Assembly (NCBI RefSeq): GCF_900177515.1
Contig: NZ_FXAK01000007.1
Coordinates: 976,501 to 1,040,500, forward strand
Reading direction: 5' to 3'
DNA length: 64,000 nucleotides
Source of the DNA: Azospirillum oryzae
GTDB lineage: Bacteria; Pseudomonadota; Alphaproteobacteria; Azospirillales; Azospirillaceae
The translations under genes were made by a program, and so were the position numbers. Shown one piece after another: positions 49,634-57,414 of the stretch. The notes under the pieces were generated by a model that saw only the letters and a program-made list of their open reading frames with translations, made no database searches and had not been told where the DNA came from. How positions within the stretch are numbered: the stretch's first letter is position 1; every line of letters begins with the position of its first letter.

Positions 49634-49738
49634 GGCCGGCATTTCCACCCCCACCAATGAGCGGCGCGGGGTTGCGAAATGGGGGTTGTTCGGGCTTGCC
49701 CTTTGGGGGCATTTGCCTTATTGAATGCCGCTCGCGCT

Positions 49739-49765
49739 GGGCGGCCCCTGTTCGGGCCGCCCTTT
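49739..49765 (+). promoter_or_regulatory. Strong leader hairpin 23 bp upstream of rpmF
   Basis: A perfect 9-bp GGGCGGCCC / GGGCCGCCC stem with a 6-nt loop followed by TTT precedes the rpmF ATG. It could be a weak terminator/attenuator or an autoregulatory target; no known family was recognised. Confidence 0.5.
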
Positions 49766-49787
49766 CCAATGAAGAGAGTTTACGGTC

Positions 49788-49976
49788 ATGGCTGTTCCGA
49801 AGAAGAAGACCTCCAAGTCGCGGCGCAACATGCGTCGTTCGCACCACGCTCTGCCGACCTCGGCCTACAACGAGTGCCAGAACTGCGGCGAGCTGAAGCG
49901 TCCGCACCACGTCTGCGGGTCTTGCGGCCATTACGACCAGCGTGAAGTGGTTCAGAGCGGCACCGCGGCCGCTTGA
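49788..49976 (+). CDS. rpmF: 50S ribosomal protein L32
   Basis: A 62-aa basic protein, [22 protein letters not shown], with a zinc ribbon made by CQNC and CGSC. This is the zinc-containing (C+) L32 form. The rpmF-plsX-fabH order is conserved across bacteria and couples ribosome and lipid synthesis. Confidence 0.97.
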   Translation: MAVPKKKTSKSRRNMRRSHHALPTSAYNECQNCGELKRPHHVCGSCGHYDQREVVQSGTAAA

Positions 49977-50058
49977 TCCGGATCGCGTTGTCTGAGGTCC
50001 CGATGACCGGGGGCGCTGGTCGCCCCTGCCGGGGTCCAAGCCGGGGAGCCTGTTCGCG

Positions 50059-51111
50059 GTGAGCCAGCGCCTGACCATCGCCCTGGATGCCATGGGTGGC
50101 GATCACGGTCCCGACATGGTCGTGGCCGGGGCGGACATCGCGCGGGAGCGCCATCCCGACGTGCGCTTTCTGCTGTACGGCGACCAGCAGCGGCTTGAAC
50201 CGCTGCTGAACCAGCGGCCTGCGTTGAAGGCGGTGGCGGAAATCCGCCACACCGCCGACTTCGTGGCCGGTGACGCCAAGCCGGCAGTCGCGCTGCGCGC
50301 GGGTCGCCAGTCCAGCATGCGGCTTGCCATCGACGCCGTCGCGGCGGGCGAGGCTGCCTGCGTGGTGTCGGCCGGCAACACCGGCGCCCTGATGGCGATG
50401 GCGAAATTCGTGCTGAAGACGCTGCCGGGCATCGACCGGCCGGCGATGGCGTCCTTCTTCCCGACGCAACGGGGCGAGAGCGTGATGCTGGACCTCGGCG
50501 CCAACGCCGAATGCCAGCCGGAAAACCTCGTCCAGTTCGCCGTGATGGGGGCCGTCTTCGCGCGCGCCATCCTGGGCCTGCCGGAGCCGTCGATCGGTGT
50601 GCTGAACATCGGATCGGAGGACATGAAGGGCAACGAGGTGGTGCGTGCCGCGGCGGCCAGCCTGCGCGACATGCCGCTGCCCGGCCGCTTCCATGGCTTC
50701 GTCGAAGGCACGGACATCGGTCTGGGTACGGTCGACGTCATCGTCACCGACGGCTTCACCGGCAATGTCGCGCTGAAGACGGCGGAGGGCACGGCCAAGC
50801 TGTTCTCCGAGTTCCTGCGCCGGACTTTCGCGACGTCGCTCCTGGCCCGGATCGGCTATCTGCTGGCACGGGGCGCCTTCAAGCGCTTCCGCGAGCGGAT
50901 CGACCCACGCCGCTACAACGGCGCGATGTTCCTAGGCCTGCGCGGCGTCTGCGTGAAGAGCCATGGCGGCACCGACGCGGTCGGCTTCGCCAATGCCGTC
51001 GCGGTCGCCGTCAATCTGGCGACGCATGGCTTCAACGAACGCATCAAGGAAGAGATGGGGCGCATAGCCGACGCGAACCCTCTTCCCGACACGAAGGCGG
51101 CGGCGGGCTGA
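50059..51111 (+). CDS. plsX: Phosphate acyltransferase PlsX
   Basis: Converts acyl-ACP to acyl-phosphate for phospholipid synthesis. The 350-aa protein begins (GTG start) with LTIALDAMGGDHGPDMVV and contains SAGNTGALMA, LDLGANAECQPENLVQFA and VDVIVTDGFTGNVALKTAEG, all family signatures. It lies 3 bp upstream of fabH. Confidence 0.96.
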   Translation: MSQRLTIALDAMGGDHGPDMVVAGADIARERHPDVRFLLYGDQQRLEPLLNQRPALKAVAEIRHTADFVAGDAKPAVALRAGRQSSMRLAIDAVAAGEAACVVSAGNTGALMAMAKFVLKTLPGIDRPAMASFFPTQRGESVMLDLGANAECQPENLVQFAVMGAVFARAILGLPEPSIGVLNIGSEDMKGNEVVRAAAASLRDMPLPGRFHGFVEGTDIGLGTVDVIVTDGFTGNVALKTAEGTAKLFSEFLRRTFATSLLARIGYLLARGAFKRFRERIDPRRYNGAMFLGLRGVCVKSHGGTDAVGFANAVAVAVNLATHGFNERIKEEMGRIADANPLPDTKAAAG

Positions 51112-51114
51112 ACA

Positions 51115-52086
51115 ATGGTCATGCGTTCCCGAGTTCTGGGTTGCGGTATCTTCCTGCCGTCCAACGTCGTCACCAACCAAGATCTGGAACAGCGGGTCGA
51201 CACGTCGGACGAATGGATCGTCCAGCGTACCGGCATCAAGTCCCGCCACATCGCCGCGGAAGGGGAGAAGACCTCCGACCTCGCCATCGCCGCGGCGACC
51301 CGCGCGCTGGAGCATGCCGGCGTGCCGGCCGGCAGCATCGACTGCATCATCCTGGCCACCACCACGCCTGACAACACCTTCCCGGCCACGGCGACCAAGG
51401 TGCAGGCGGCGCTGGGGACCAAGGGCTTCGCCATGGACATCCAGGCGGTCTGCGCCGGATTCGTCTATGCCATGTCGGTGGCCGACAATTTCCTGCGCAA
51501 CGGTCAGGCCAAGCGCGCCCTGGTGATCGGGGCGGAGACTTTCTCCCGCCTTCTCGACTGGAACGACCGCACCACCTGCGTGCTGTTCGGCGACGGCGCC
51601 GGCGCGATCGTGCTGGAGGCCTATGAGGCCAAGGGCGATTCGTCCGACCGCGGCGTGCTGTCCACCCACCTGCATTCCGACGGCAGCCAGTACGACCTGC
51701 TCTATGTCGACGGCGGCGCGTCGTCGACCGGTACCATCGGTCATGTCCGCATGCACGGGCAGGAAATCTTCCGCCACGCCGTGTCCAAGCTGTCGGCGGT
51801 GGTGGAGGAGGCTCTGGTCGCCAACGGCCTGGAGTCGACCGACATCGACTGGATGGTGCCGCACCAGGCGAACCGCCGCATCATCGACGGCCTGGCCCGC
51901 AAGATGAAGCTGTCGCCGGAAAAGGTGGTGCTGACGGTGGATCGCCACGGCAACACCTCGGCCGCGTCGATCCCGCTGGCGCTGGGCGAGGCGGTTGCCG
52001 ACGGCCGTATCAAGCGCGGCGACCTGATCCTGATGGAAGCCATCGGCGGCGGCCTGACCTGGGGGTCGGCGCTGGTCCGCTGGTAA
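51115..52086 (+). CDS. fabH: 3-oxoacyl-ACP synthase III (KAS III)
   Basis: Initiates fatty-acid synthesis by condensing acetyl-CoA with malonyl-ACP. The 323-aa thiolase-fold enzyme has the catalytic triad: Cys113 (DIQAVCAGF), His in VPHQANRRI and Asn in [24 protein letters not shown] near residue 32 is KAS-III-specific. Starts 3 bp after plsX. Confidence 0.96.
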   Translation: MVMRSRVLGCGIFLPSNVVTNQDLEQRVDTSDEWIVQRTGIKSRHIAAEGEKTSDLAIAAATRALEHAGVPAGSIDCIILATTTPDNTFPATATKVQAALGTKGFAMDIQAVCAGFVYAMSVADNFLRNGQAKRALVIGAETFSRLLDWNDRTTCVLFGDGAGAIVLEAYEAKGDSSDRGVLSTHLHSDGSQYDLLYVDGGASSTGTIGHVRMHGQEIFRHAVSKLSAVVEEALVANGLESTDIDWMVPHQANRRIIDGLARKMKLSPEKVVLTVDRHGNTSAASIPLALGEAVADGRIKRGDLILMEAIGGGLTWGSALVRW

Positions 52087-52241
52087 GCCCGGCGCTCCTT
52101 CCCCGTTTCCCCGTCAGCATGCTGCGCTGCAACCCCGGCCGGACTTCGGCCGGGCCGTTTGCGGCTGCCAAGCTTTTGAATTGACGGACCTTCTTCCCCC
52201 GGATTACCGTCTTCGCAATGGTTGCGGGGGGAGGTCGAACA

Positions 52242-52574
52242 ATGTCGCAAAACACCGTCACGCGCGCGCAATTGAGCGAAGCCGTCTATCAGGAAGTCGG
52301 TCTTTCGCGCAATGAATCGGCCGATCTGGTCGAAACCGTCCTGGACGAGATTTCCGATGCGCTCGCCCGGGGGGAGATGGTGAAGATCTCCTCCTTCGGC
52401 AGCTTTCAGGTCCGCCAGAAGGGCGAACGAATCGGCCGCAATCCCAAGACCGGGGAAGAGGTGCCGATCCTGCCGCGCCGCGTCCTGGTCTTCCGCGCCA
52501 GCCATGTGCTGAAGAACCGCATCAACGAGGTTCAGGAGGGTGGGGCGCCGACGCCCGCGCGGGCTCTGTCCTGA
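52242..52574 (+). CDS. ihfA: Integration host factor subunit alpha
   Basis: DNA-bending nucleoid protein, 110 aa. The DNABII family pattern is clear: [63 protein letters not shown] and [20 protein letters not shown] 52242 follows GGGGGGAGG. It is next to a merR-type gene, an order shared with many alphaproteobacteria. IHF is also used by many tyrosine integrases, though adjacency to the element is likely coincidental. Confidence 0.94.
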   Translation: MSQNTVTRAQLSEAVYQEVGLSRNESADLVETVLDEISDALARGEMVKISSFGSFQVRQKGERIGRNPKTGEEVPILPRRVLVFRASHVLKNRINEVQEGGAPTPARALS

Positions 52575-52677
52575 CGCCGGCCCTTTCCGATGATTCGGAT
52601 GTCCCGTCCATCGCCGTGCCGTGCCGCCCAGCGGACTGTCGCCTCCGGTCTTCGTTTGGTGGCGGCCTGATCCGGTC

Positions 52678-53142
52678 ATGAAATCCGCCACGGCCTATCG
52701 CACCATCAGCGAGGTGTCGACCGACCTCAACGTGCCTCAGCATGTGCTGCGGTTCTGGGAGACGAAGTTTCCCCAGATCCGTCCGCTGAAGCGCGGCGGC
52801 GGCCGGCGCTATTACCGGCCGGAGGATGTCGAGCTTCTGCGGCGCATCCAGGCGCTGCTGTACGAGGACCGCTACACCATCAAGGGCGTCCAGCGCTTGT
52901 TGAAGGAAGGGCGGATGTCCGATCCGACGCCGCCGCTGCCGGAGGACACGGATGATGGCGGCGACGCGGCGGATGTCGAGGCCTTCGCCGGGGACGGGTC
53001 CGATGACGGCGGGGAGGGCGGTGCCGATCACCCGCCGCTGCCCGATGCCGTGCGTCACGAGATCACCATGGTGCTGGACGAGCTGAAATCGCTGCGATCG
53101 GTGCTGTCCCGCCTGTCCGAAATAGGGAGCAAAAAAAGCTGA
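52678..53142 (+). CDS. MerR family transcriptional regulator
   Basis: A 154-aa protein with an N-terminal winged-helix MerR domain: [62 protein letters not shown]. An acidic linker and a helical C-terminal part follow; there are no metal-binding cysteines. The ihfA-merR-tRNA-Pro order is typical of alphaproteobacteria. Target unknown. Confidence 0.9.
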   Translation: MKSATAYRTISEVSTDLNVPQHVLRFWETKFPQIRPLKRGGGRRYYRPEDVELLRRIQALLYEDRYTIKGVQRLLKEGRMSDPTPPLPEDTDDGGDAADVEAFAGDGSDDGGEGGADHPPLPDAVRHEITMVLDELKSLRSVLSRLSEIGSKKS

Positions 53143-53161
53143 AAAATCATCACGGGAGATG

Positions 53162-53190
53162 TTGCATCGGCAAAAGCCCGCGGCTATAGT
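53162..53190 (+). promoter_or_regulatory. Promoter of tRNA-Pro
   Basis: TTGCAT (53162-53167) and TATAGT (53185-53190) are 17 bp apart, 47 bp upstream of the mature tRNA 5' end. It is a near-ideal alphaproteobacterial sigma70 promoter. Confidence 0.75.
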
Positions 53191-53236
53191 CCCGTTCCCT
53201 TCCGGAGCCAAGCCGCAAGCACTGCGGTGAAGTTGA

Positions 53237-53313
53237 CGGAGCGTAGCGCAGCCTGGTAGCGCATCAGACTGGGGGTCTGGGGGTCGCAGGTTCAAATCCT
53301 GTCGCTCCGACCA
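53237..53313 (+). tRNA. tRNA-Pro (anticodon GGG)
   Basis: A 77-nt cloverleaf: acceptor CGGAGCG pairs with CGCTCCG, D-arm GCGCAGCCTGGTAGCGC, anticodon loop CTGGGGG with anticodon GGG, T-arm CAGGTTCAAATCCTG, encoded 3' CCA. It reads CCC and CCU proline codons. Its 3' end abuts the integrase gene on the opposite strand, so it is the probable attachment site of the element. Confidence 0.97.
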
Positions 53314-54583
53314 GTTCCGGAAGGACCGGAAAAGCCTTGGAACCCAACGGTTCCAAGGCTTTTTCTTTGCCCGCCTCATCGGCTGCCAGTGCGTCATCTA
53401 TCGGCGCCGTGTGGAACTCTTGTGTGGAAGTCGGGCCGGTTCCCACACGCAGTGCCGCCATGGTCGCCGCCTCCACAGCTTGACGGGCGGCGGCATCGGC
53501 GACGCGCAGATAGCGCCGCGTCGTCTCATAGCTCTTGTGTCGGGCGAGCTGCTGGGTGACCGCCGCCGGCGCGACATGGGCGACCGCGGTGACGAAGCTG
53601 GCCTTGGTGTCGTGGAAGCGGTGCTTCAGCCCCACCTTCTCCAGCGCGGTCCGCCAAGCCCGCTTCGGGTTCTTCACCGGCTTGCGCTCCCCCTTCGCCC
53701 CATGCTGGTAGGTCAGCAGGTGGGTGACCCTCCATTCCCGCGCCTGCCGCACCAGGTGCGTCAGCAGCTCCATCGCCTCCGGATTGGCCGGGATGAACTC
53801 GGCACGGTTGGCCTTGGTCGAGGCTGCCTCAAGCCAAACCCCACGCTGCTGAAAATCGACTTGGTCGATGGTCAGCCCGAACACCTCCGCCTTGCGGAAC
53901 CCCATCAGGCGGGCCAGCAACATGCCGTCGCGCAGATGCGGCGGCGCGGCCGCCATGATCGCCTCGAGATCGCTGTCCGAAACCGGGCGGGGCAGGTGCT
54001 GCGCCTCCGTCAGCTTGGGCACCTTCGGCAGCTCGGCCAGCAGCAGGCGGCCGGCGCCGTCGCGCAGCGCGTGGGCGATTCGCAGCGCTTCCCCCAGAGT
54101 CACCAGATAGCGGTTGATGGTCGAGTCGGCGCGGTTGCGATCGGTCGGATGATAGTGCTTCAGCCGCTCTTCCGGCGTGCGCGCCTTCGGCCCGCCCTTG
54201 TAGACCATCACCGGCTGCGATCGCGCCCAGGCGATGTATTCCCAGATCCGCTGTTCGGTCAGCTCGGCCACCGCGGTTTCCGGACCGAAGAAGTGGATGA
54301 GGTCCGCCACATAGACACGCTTGTTCGGCCAGTCCTTCAGCGCCTGCTTGCGCGTGGCATAGGCGACGAACATCTGCGCGACGGTGAAGACCGTCGGCGC
54401 GGCCGACGCAGGCTTGGACTTGAGGGCTGTCGCATGCACCAGCGCCTCGCATCGGCGCGCTTCGGTCTTGTTGGTCGCCGGCTGCCCAGTGTCCGGATCG
54501 ACGCAGTAACCGCTGTATCGGGTGCCATCGAGTCGGAAGTCGTAGCGCCAGCGATTGCGCGCCTTGTCATGGAAAACGGTCAT
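53264..54583 (-). CDS. Tyrosine recombinase / integrase
   Basis: Site-specific recombinase, 439 aa. A SAM-like core-binding domain occupies about residues 65-190; the catalytic domain shows Arg230 (LMGFRKAEVFGL), H324-x2-K327 (HRFHDTKASF), His349 (LARHKSYETT) and nucleophile Tyr358 (TRRYLR). The first HxxR Arg is Lys here, a tolerated variant. The last ~25 residues (KAFPVLPELVGATGFEPATPRPPV) are the antisense reading of the tRNA terminator and tRNA-Pro itself, so the stop codon lies inside the tRNA. Start ATG 54583 is 11 bp after the excisionase-like gene. Confidence 0.92.
   Translation of the reverse strand: MTVFHDKARNRWRYDFRLDGTRYSGYCVDPDTGQPATNKTEARRCEALVHATALKSKPASAAPTVFTVAQMFVAYATRKQALKDWPNKRVYVADLIHFFGPETAVAELTEQRIWEYIAWARSQPVMVYKGGPKARTPEERLKHYHPTDRNRADSTINRYLVTLGEALRIAHALRDGAGRLLLAELPKVPKLTEAQHLPRPVSDSDLEAIMAAAPPHLRDGMLLARLMGFRKAEVFGLTIDQVDFQQRGVWLEAASTKANRAEFIPANPEAMELLTHLVRQAREWRVTHLLTYQHGAKGERKPVKNPKRAWRTALEKVGLKHRFHDTKASFVTAVAHVAPAAVTQQLARHKSYETTRRYLRVADAAARQAVEAATMAALRVGTGPTSTQEFHTAPIDDALAADEAGKEKALEPLGSKAFPVLPELVGATGFEPATPRPPV
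53331..53365 (+). terminator. Rho-independent terminator of tRNA-Pro
   Basis: AAAGCCTTGGAAC pairs with GTTCCAAGGCTTT, followed by T-run, 18 bp after the tRNA CCA. On the other strand this sequence lies inside the last codons of the integrase frame. Confidence 0.85.
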
Positions 54584-54594
54584 GTGTCCGCGAT

Positions 54595-54936
54595 CTAGGG
54601 TTTGGCAGGGGAGACCATGATGCCGAGTGCCGCCAGTTGGGCAACAGCCTCGCGGTGCGCAGGTGTCGGCGGACGTCTGTGCGCCGGCGCGGCCTTCGTC
54701 GCGACGCCCGGCCCCTGAAGCTTTTGACGTTCCTGGTAATCCCGGATGCTGGAGACGTAGACGCGCACCCCACGCTTCCCGAGTCGATATCCCTGCAATT
54801 CCTTCTGCCGCACCAGCTTCCGCACGGTCGACTCGTCGGCGCCCATTGTCCGGGCGGCCTCCGCGACGGTGATCGACCGCTCGACTCCGATGATCGGCGG
54901 CATCGAGGCCGGATCCAAGGCAGTGCGGACGGTCAT
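54595..54936 (-). CDS. Excisionase-like helix-turn-helix protein
   Basis: A 113-aa protein with a MerR/excisionase-type HTH at residues ~20-70: ERSITVAEAARTMGADESTVRKLVRQKELQGYRLGKRGVRVYVSSIRDY. The C-terminal 40 residues are Ala/Pro-rich. Location directly upstream of the integrase in the same operon suggests a recombination directionality factor. The start overlaps the upstream gene's stop by 4 bases. Confidence 0.75.
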   Translation of the reverse strand: MTVRTALDPASMPPIIGVERSITVAEAARTMGADESTVRKLVRQKELQGYRLGKRGVRVYVSSIRDYQERQKLQGPGVATKAAPAHRRPPTPAHREAVAQLAALGIMVSPAKP

Positions 54937-55253
54937 GCCGGACCTCCTGTGTGCGGATCGGCAAGAGGCACCGCCGGCAGCGCCCGCGTCGGTCCGCCAT
55001 GCACCAGCAGGTAGGCGATGGTGGAGGGGACGGCGACCACAAGCACGGGGAAGGTGGCGTGCGGGTAGTGGGCGGGGATGTCCACGTTGTAGACGCCGGG
55101 GGTGAGGATGTCGCAGATGACCGGCACCTCGTCCACGGCGAGGATGACCAGCCGCTCGCCCCGGCGGAACTGGATGCGCCGGACGTCGGCCGGGGTGTCG
55201 AACCGTGCGGCGTGGCACATCTGCCAGTCGGTGGCCTCCAGGGTTGGGATCAC
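54933..55253 (-). CDS. Element protein of unknown function (106 aa)
   Basis: A 106-aa protein starting at GTG 55253 with a strong GGGAGGA ribosome site. It reads as one small beta-rich domain (FRRGERLVILAVDEVPVICDILTPGVYNVDIPAHYPHATFPVLVVAVPS). I do not recognise a family. Both ends overlap neighbouring genes by 4 bases, which argues that it is real and translationally coupled in the integrase operon. Confidence 0.7.
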   Translation of the reverse strand: MIPTLEATDWQMCHAARFDTPADVRRIQFRRGERLVILAVDEVPVICDILTPGVYNVDIPAHYPHATFPVLVVAVPSTIAYLLVHGGPTRALPAVPLADPHTGGPA

Positions 55254-55432
55254 GGCAGTTCCTCCCGTGCCAGTTCGGCGCAGTCGCGGTGATAGCGTGC
55301 GGCGGACAGCAGACGCAGGCGGCGGGAGGGAAGGCCGGTGTTTCCCGCCTCCAGCTCGGCCCGGCCGGCTTCCTCCAGATGCCATCGGGCCAGACTGGCG
55401 ATGGCAGCGGTTTGTTGCCCTGCGCAGGTCAC
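55250..55432 (-). CDS. Small element protein (60 aa)
   Basis: A 60-aa, mostly helical protein (VTCAGQQTAAIASLARWHLEEAGRAELEAGN...) starting at GTG 55432, one base after the preceding stop (TGAcGTG) with GAGGAA as ribosome site. It overlaps the next gene by 4 bases. No family recognised; a regulatory or excision accessory role is possible from context only. Confidence 0.55.
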   Translation of the reverse strand: MTCAGQQTAAIASLARWHLEEAGRAELEAGNTGLPSRRLRLLSAARYHRDCAELAREELP

Positions 55433-55433
55433 G

Positions 55434-55883
55434 TCAGTTCCTCGTCCGATCGGCCGCGAACCCGCGGCCATTGGCTCGGCGCTCGCGACCGAGGAAGTCC
55501 AGCACGGCGACCGGCGCGGTGTAGGTCTGAAGGAAGAGACGGACCAGGGCAGTCAGCGGCAGTTCGTCGGCGTGGAACCGCTCATGCACTGCGCTGATCA
55601 GGACGTCCCGGTTCGCGTATCCTTCCGCTTCCGCTATGTGGTCCAGTAGCAGCCACGACGTCACATCGAGTCGCATGGAGGTCCGATGCACGGTCCAGCG
55701 GTTGTTGACCACCACGTTATAGGTGACCAACGGCGTTGAGCCCTTCTTCGGCAGAGCCGGATCCATATGCCGTAAGGTGCTCTCCAGCTTTTCGGAGTGC
55801 GACGGCGCGAAGGATCGGTCCATGGATACGTTCTGCGCCCCGGCACGACGCTGAAGCGGGGCCTTGATGGAGACATCCATCAT
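55434..55883 (-). CDS. Ribbon-helix-helix-like element protein
   Basis: A 149-aa protein. The middle segment RTSMRLDVTSWLLLDHIAEAEGYANRDVLISAVHERFH has the beta-alpha-alpha pattern of ribbon-helix-helix DNA-binding domains, with further helical sequence after it. It is the first gene of the leftward five-gene operon ending in the integrase, with GAGGTAAAGG before ATG 55883. Its promoter contains the element operator, so it may be a regulator or an early recombination-control protein. Confidence 0.65.
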   Translation of the reverse strand: MMDVSIKAPLQRRAGAQNVSMDRSFAPSHSEKLESTLRHMDPALPKKGSTPLVTYNVVVNNRWTVHRTSMRLDVTSWLLLDHIAEAEGYANRDVLISAVHERFHADELPLTALVRLFLQTYTAPVAVLDFLGRERRANGRGFAADRTRN

Positions 55884-55911
55884 CCTTTACCTCGTGCGTG
55901 ATTCGACGCAC

Positions 55912-55940
55912 ATTGTCCGAATTATTTTCGGACAGGTCAA
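55912..55940 (-). promoter_or_regulatory. Integrase-operon promoter with operator O1 in its spacer
   Basis: Read leftward: TTGACC (55935-55940), 17-bp spacer, GACAAT (55912-55917). The palindrome with arms TGTCCGAA and TTCGGACA (55914-55934) overlaps the spacer and -10. A bound repressor would block RNA polymerase directly. Confidence 0.75.
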
Positions 55941-55956
55941 CGGCTGATGGCCGGGA

Positions 55957-55977
55957 AAACCGAAAAATTTTCGGACA
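55957..55977. promoter_or_regulatory. Operator O2
   Basis: A second copy of the same motif with an intact TTTTCGGACA right arm and a partial left arm (ACCGAA). Its centre is 43 bp (about four helical turns) from O1, suitable for cooperative binding on one DNA face. Confidence 0.65.
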
Positions 55978-56096
55978 CGTGAAGGGTGAGGTGGAGCTTT
56001 GGCTCACTACCTTGCGAAGACACCCTTCAAGTTTTCAGATTGGTATGCTAATGAAAAAGTCTCTTGGGATCGTAATGGCGCATTGGGAAATTTTGA

Positions 56097-56471
56097 TCAG
56101 CGCTGAGCTACCAACTTACTTTTCGGCTCGTTATCGATTTCCGATAAGTCACTTCTTTCTCCAGAGGGGGAGGATTGTGAGTCGAGATCCTTCAATTTGG
56201 TGCCTAGCGAAAACTCTAATCCTTTAATCTCGCCGTCATAAATCCAGTCCTGCGTTATTCCCCAGCGCTCTTTTAGCGTTGAGATATACCACGGCCTGAC
56301 GAGAGCTTTTCCTCTTTCCCAGGAAGATAGAACGTCTTCCGAGACGTTTGTGAGCTGGGCAAATTCCCGACCAGTTACATACCCCAACGCTTCGCGTGTG
56401 GCTCGCAATCTGCGTCCGGCCGCGACCGCATAGGCCTTTTCTGATTTGAGAGGCATCGATTCAGATTCCAT
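56097..56471 (-). CDS. CI-like HTH repressor
   Basis: A 124-aa protein with an HTH_3/Cro-CI-type domain: AVAAGRRLRATREALGYVTGREFAQLTNVSEDVLSSWERGKALVRPWYISTLKERWGITQDWIYDGE. This is the layout of phage and satellite repressors; there is no peptidase (S24) domain, so it would not be LexA-like self-cleaved. ATG 56471 leaves a 90-bp divergent gap holding the operators; a longer frame would read through them and is rejected. It is the best candidate for the protein that binds O1-O4. Confidence 0.75.
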   Translation of the reverse strand: MESESMPLKSEKAYAVAAGRRLRATREALGYVTGREFAQLTNVSEDVLSSWERGKALVRPWYISTLKERWGITQDWIYDGEIKGLEFSLGTKLKDLDSQSSPSGERSDLSEIDNEPKSKLVAQR

Positions 56472-56509
56472 CAGTGAGATGGAATCATCCCCGACATCAG
56501 CGGGAACCT

Positions 56510-56553
56510 TGTCCGAAGAATTCCCGTTGACTTGTCCGAAATATTTTCGGACT
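56510..56553. promoter_or_regulatory. Operators O3 and O4 between repressor and Cro-like gene
   Basis: O3 (56533-56553) has arms TGTCCGAA and TTCGGACT and sits in the spacer of a rightward promoter TTGACT (56527-56532)-N17-GACTGT (56550-56555). O4 (56510-56530) keeps only the left arm TGTCCGAA. Centres are 23 bp apart. The arrangement resembles a phage immunity region. Confidence 0.75.
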
Positions 56554-56561
56554 GTCGGTGT

Positions 56562-56834
56562 ATGCTCACGCACGATCATGTCATATCCGCTTTCGGTGGC
56601 GGCACGAACATGGCAGCGGCCTTGGAGGCCGAAGGCAGCCCTGTTGATCGTGAAGCCGTCTACAAGTGGCGGAGGAACGGAATTCCACCGCGTTACTGGG
56701 GGATTGTCGCGCGTGCAGCTTCTCGCCTTGGCCTTCAGGGCATCACTCGAGAGGCGCTTGAAACCGCTCAACCATCCAAAGGCCCGCGAGTGCGGCGTTC
56801 ACGCGCTCTTCCTGCGCTGTCGGTCAACGGGTAG
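56562..56834 (+). CDS. Cro/YdaS-like HTH protein
   Basis: A 90-aa protein whose first 60 residues match the YdaS/carph-isopro Cro-like pattern: VISAFGGGTNMAAALEAEGSPVDREAVYKWRRNGIPPRYWGIVARAASRLGL. It diverges from the CI-like gene, completing an immunity switch. If the predicted promoter is right, transcription would start at about the A of the ATG (56562), so the mRNA may be leaderless; there is no ribosome site upstream. Confidence 0.75.
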   Translation: MLTHDHVISAFGGGTNMAAALEAEGSPVDREAVYKWRRNGIPPRYWGIVARAASRLGLQGITREALETAQPSKGPRVRRSRALPALSVNG

Positions 56835-56846
56835 TCGGGGAGACGT

Positions 56847-57161
56847 ATGCACATGTGCGAAGATCACCAGTTGTTTATCGGGGAAGCATCGCTCGTATTC
56901 CGCGCTCTGCGCAACAGCCAAGCTCATGGGATTCGACCGGCGGTGAGGCCTGAGAAGTTAGGTGTCGGCCGATTGTTTCGGTCAATCGGGGGCCTCCCGA
57001 GTTCTTCTTCCTTCTCACCTGTGTGGTCCTCTTCCGCATGGGCCTTCGGTTCGCTCCCGGTCTTCCCTTGTCCGTGGCCGGGATGTGATCGCGGCCGGCG
57101 CCATTTCCAGCCGGCGCCGGCCGCAGCTCTGTACCTGGGGAGGCGTGATGACCGGGCTTGA
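56847..57161 (+). CDS. Possible small element protein (104 aa, low confidence)
   Basis: An open frame 12 bp after the Cro-like gene, with GGGGAG placed well before ATG 56847. The N-terminal part (MHMCEDHQLFIGEASLVFRALRNSQ) looks protein-like; the C-terminal half is Ser/Pro/Arg-rich and less convincing. It overlaps the next gene by 14 bases. No family recognised. Confidence 0.3.
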   Translation: MHMCEDHQLFIGEASLVFRALRNSQAHGIRPAVRPEKLGVGRLFRSIGGLPSSSSFSPVWSSSAWAFGSLPVFPCPWPGCDRGRRHFQPAPAAALYLGRRDDRA

Positions 57162-57414
57162 TCGATCCCATCTGACGCCTGCCCAGCGCGCCGTGCTTGA
57201 TGCGTGGCCGGCCTTCGAGGCTGCCGCAGCGGTGAAGTGGGCGACCGTCGACAAGGTGGTGCGAACACTCTGCAACGCGCATTCGCTGGCCGAGCTGGAC
57301 GAAAGGGAAGCGATCGAGCTGGCGGCGCTGCTGCGCCGCGGGACGGCGCGTCTGCACACTCTGGCATCGTTGCGGATGGCTACCGCTGGCGCTGCCACAC
57401 GAGGACGTGAATGA
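57148..57414 (+). CDS. Small helical element protein (88 aa)
   Basis: An 88-aa protein with a well-placed GGGGAGG before ATG 57148. It is predicted largely helical (LTPAQRAVLDAWPAFEAAAAVKWATVDKVVRTLCNAHSLAELDEREAIELAALLRRG). I do not recognise it. It lies in the early rightward operon after the Cro-like gene; its stop overlaps the next frame's start (ATGA). Confidence 0.6.
   Translation: MTGLDRSHLTPAQRAVLDAWPAFEAAAAVKWATVDKVVRTLCNAHSLAELDEREAIELAALLRRGTARLHTLASLRMATAGAATRGRE

Noticed and set aside
53264..53340. C-terminal tail GATGFEPATPRPPV of the integrase as a functional domain
   Set aside because: It is the antisense translation of tRNA-Pro, a common artefact of proteins ending in tRNA attachment sites.
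56472..56771. Longer form of the CI-like repressor starting at 56771
   Set aside because: It would read through the operators, the Cro-like promoter and the start of the Cro-like gene. ATG 56471 leaves a proper divergent control region.
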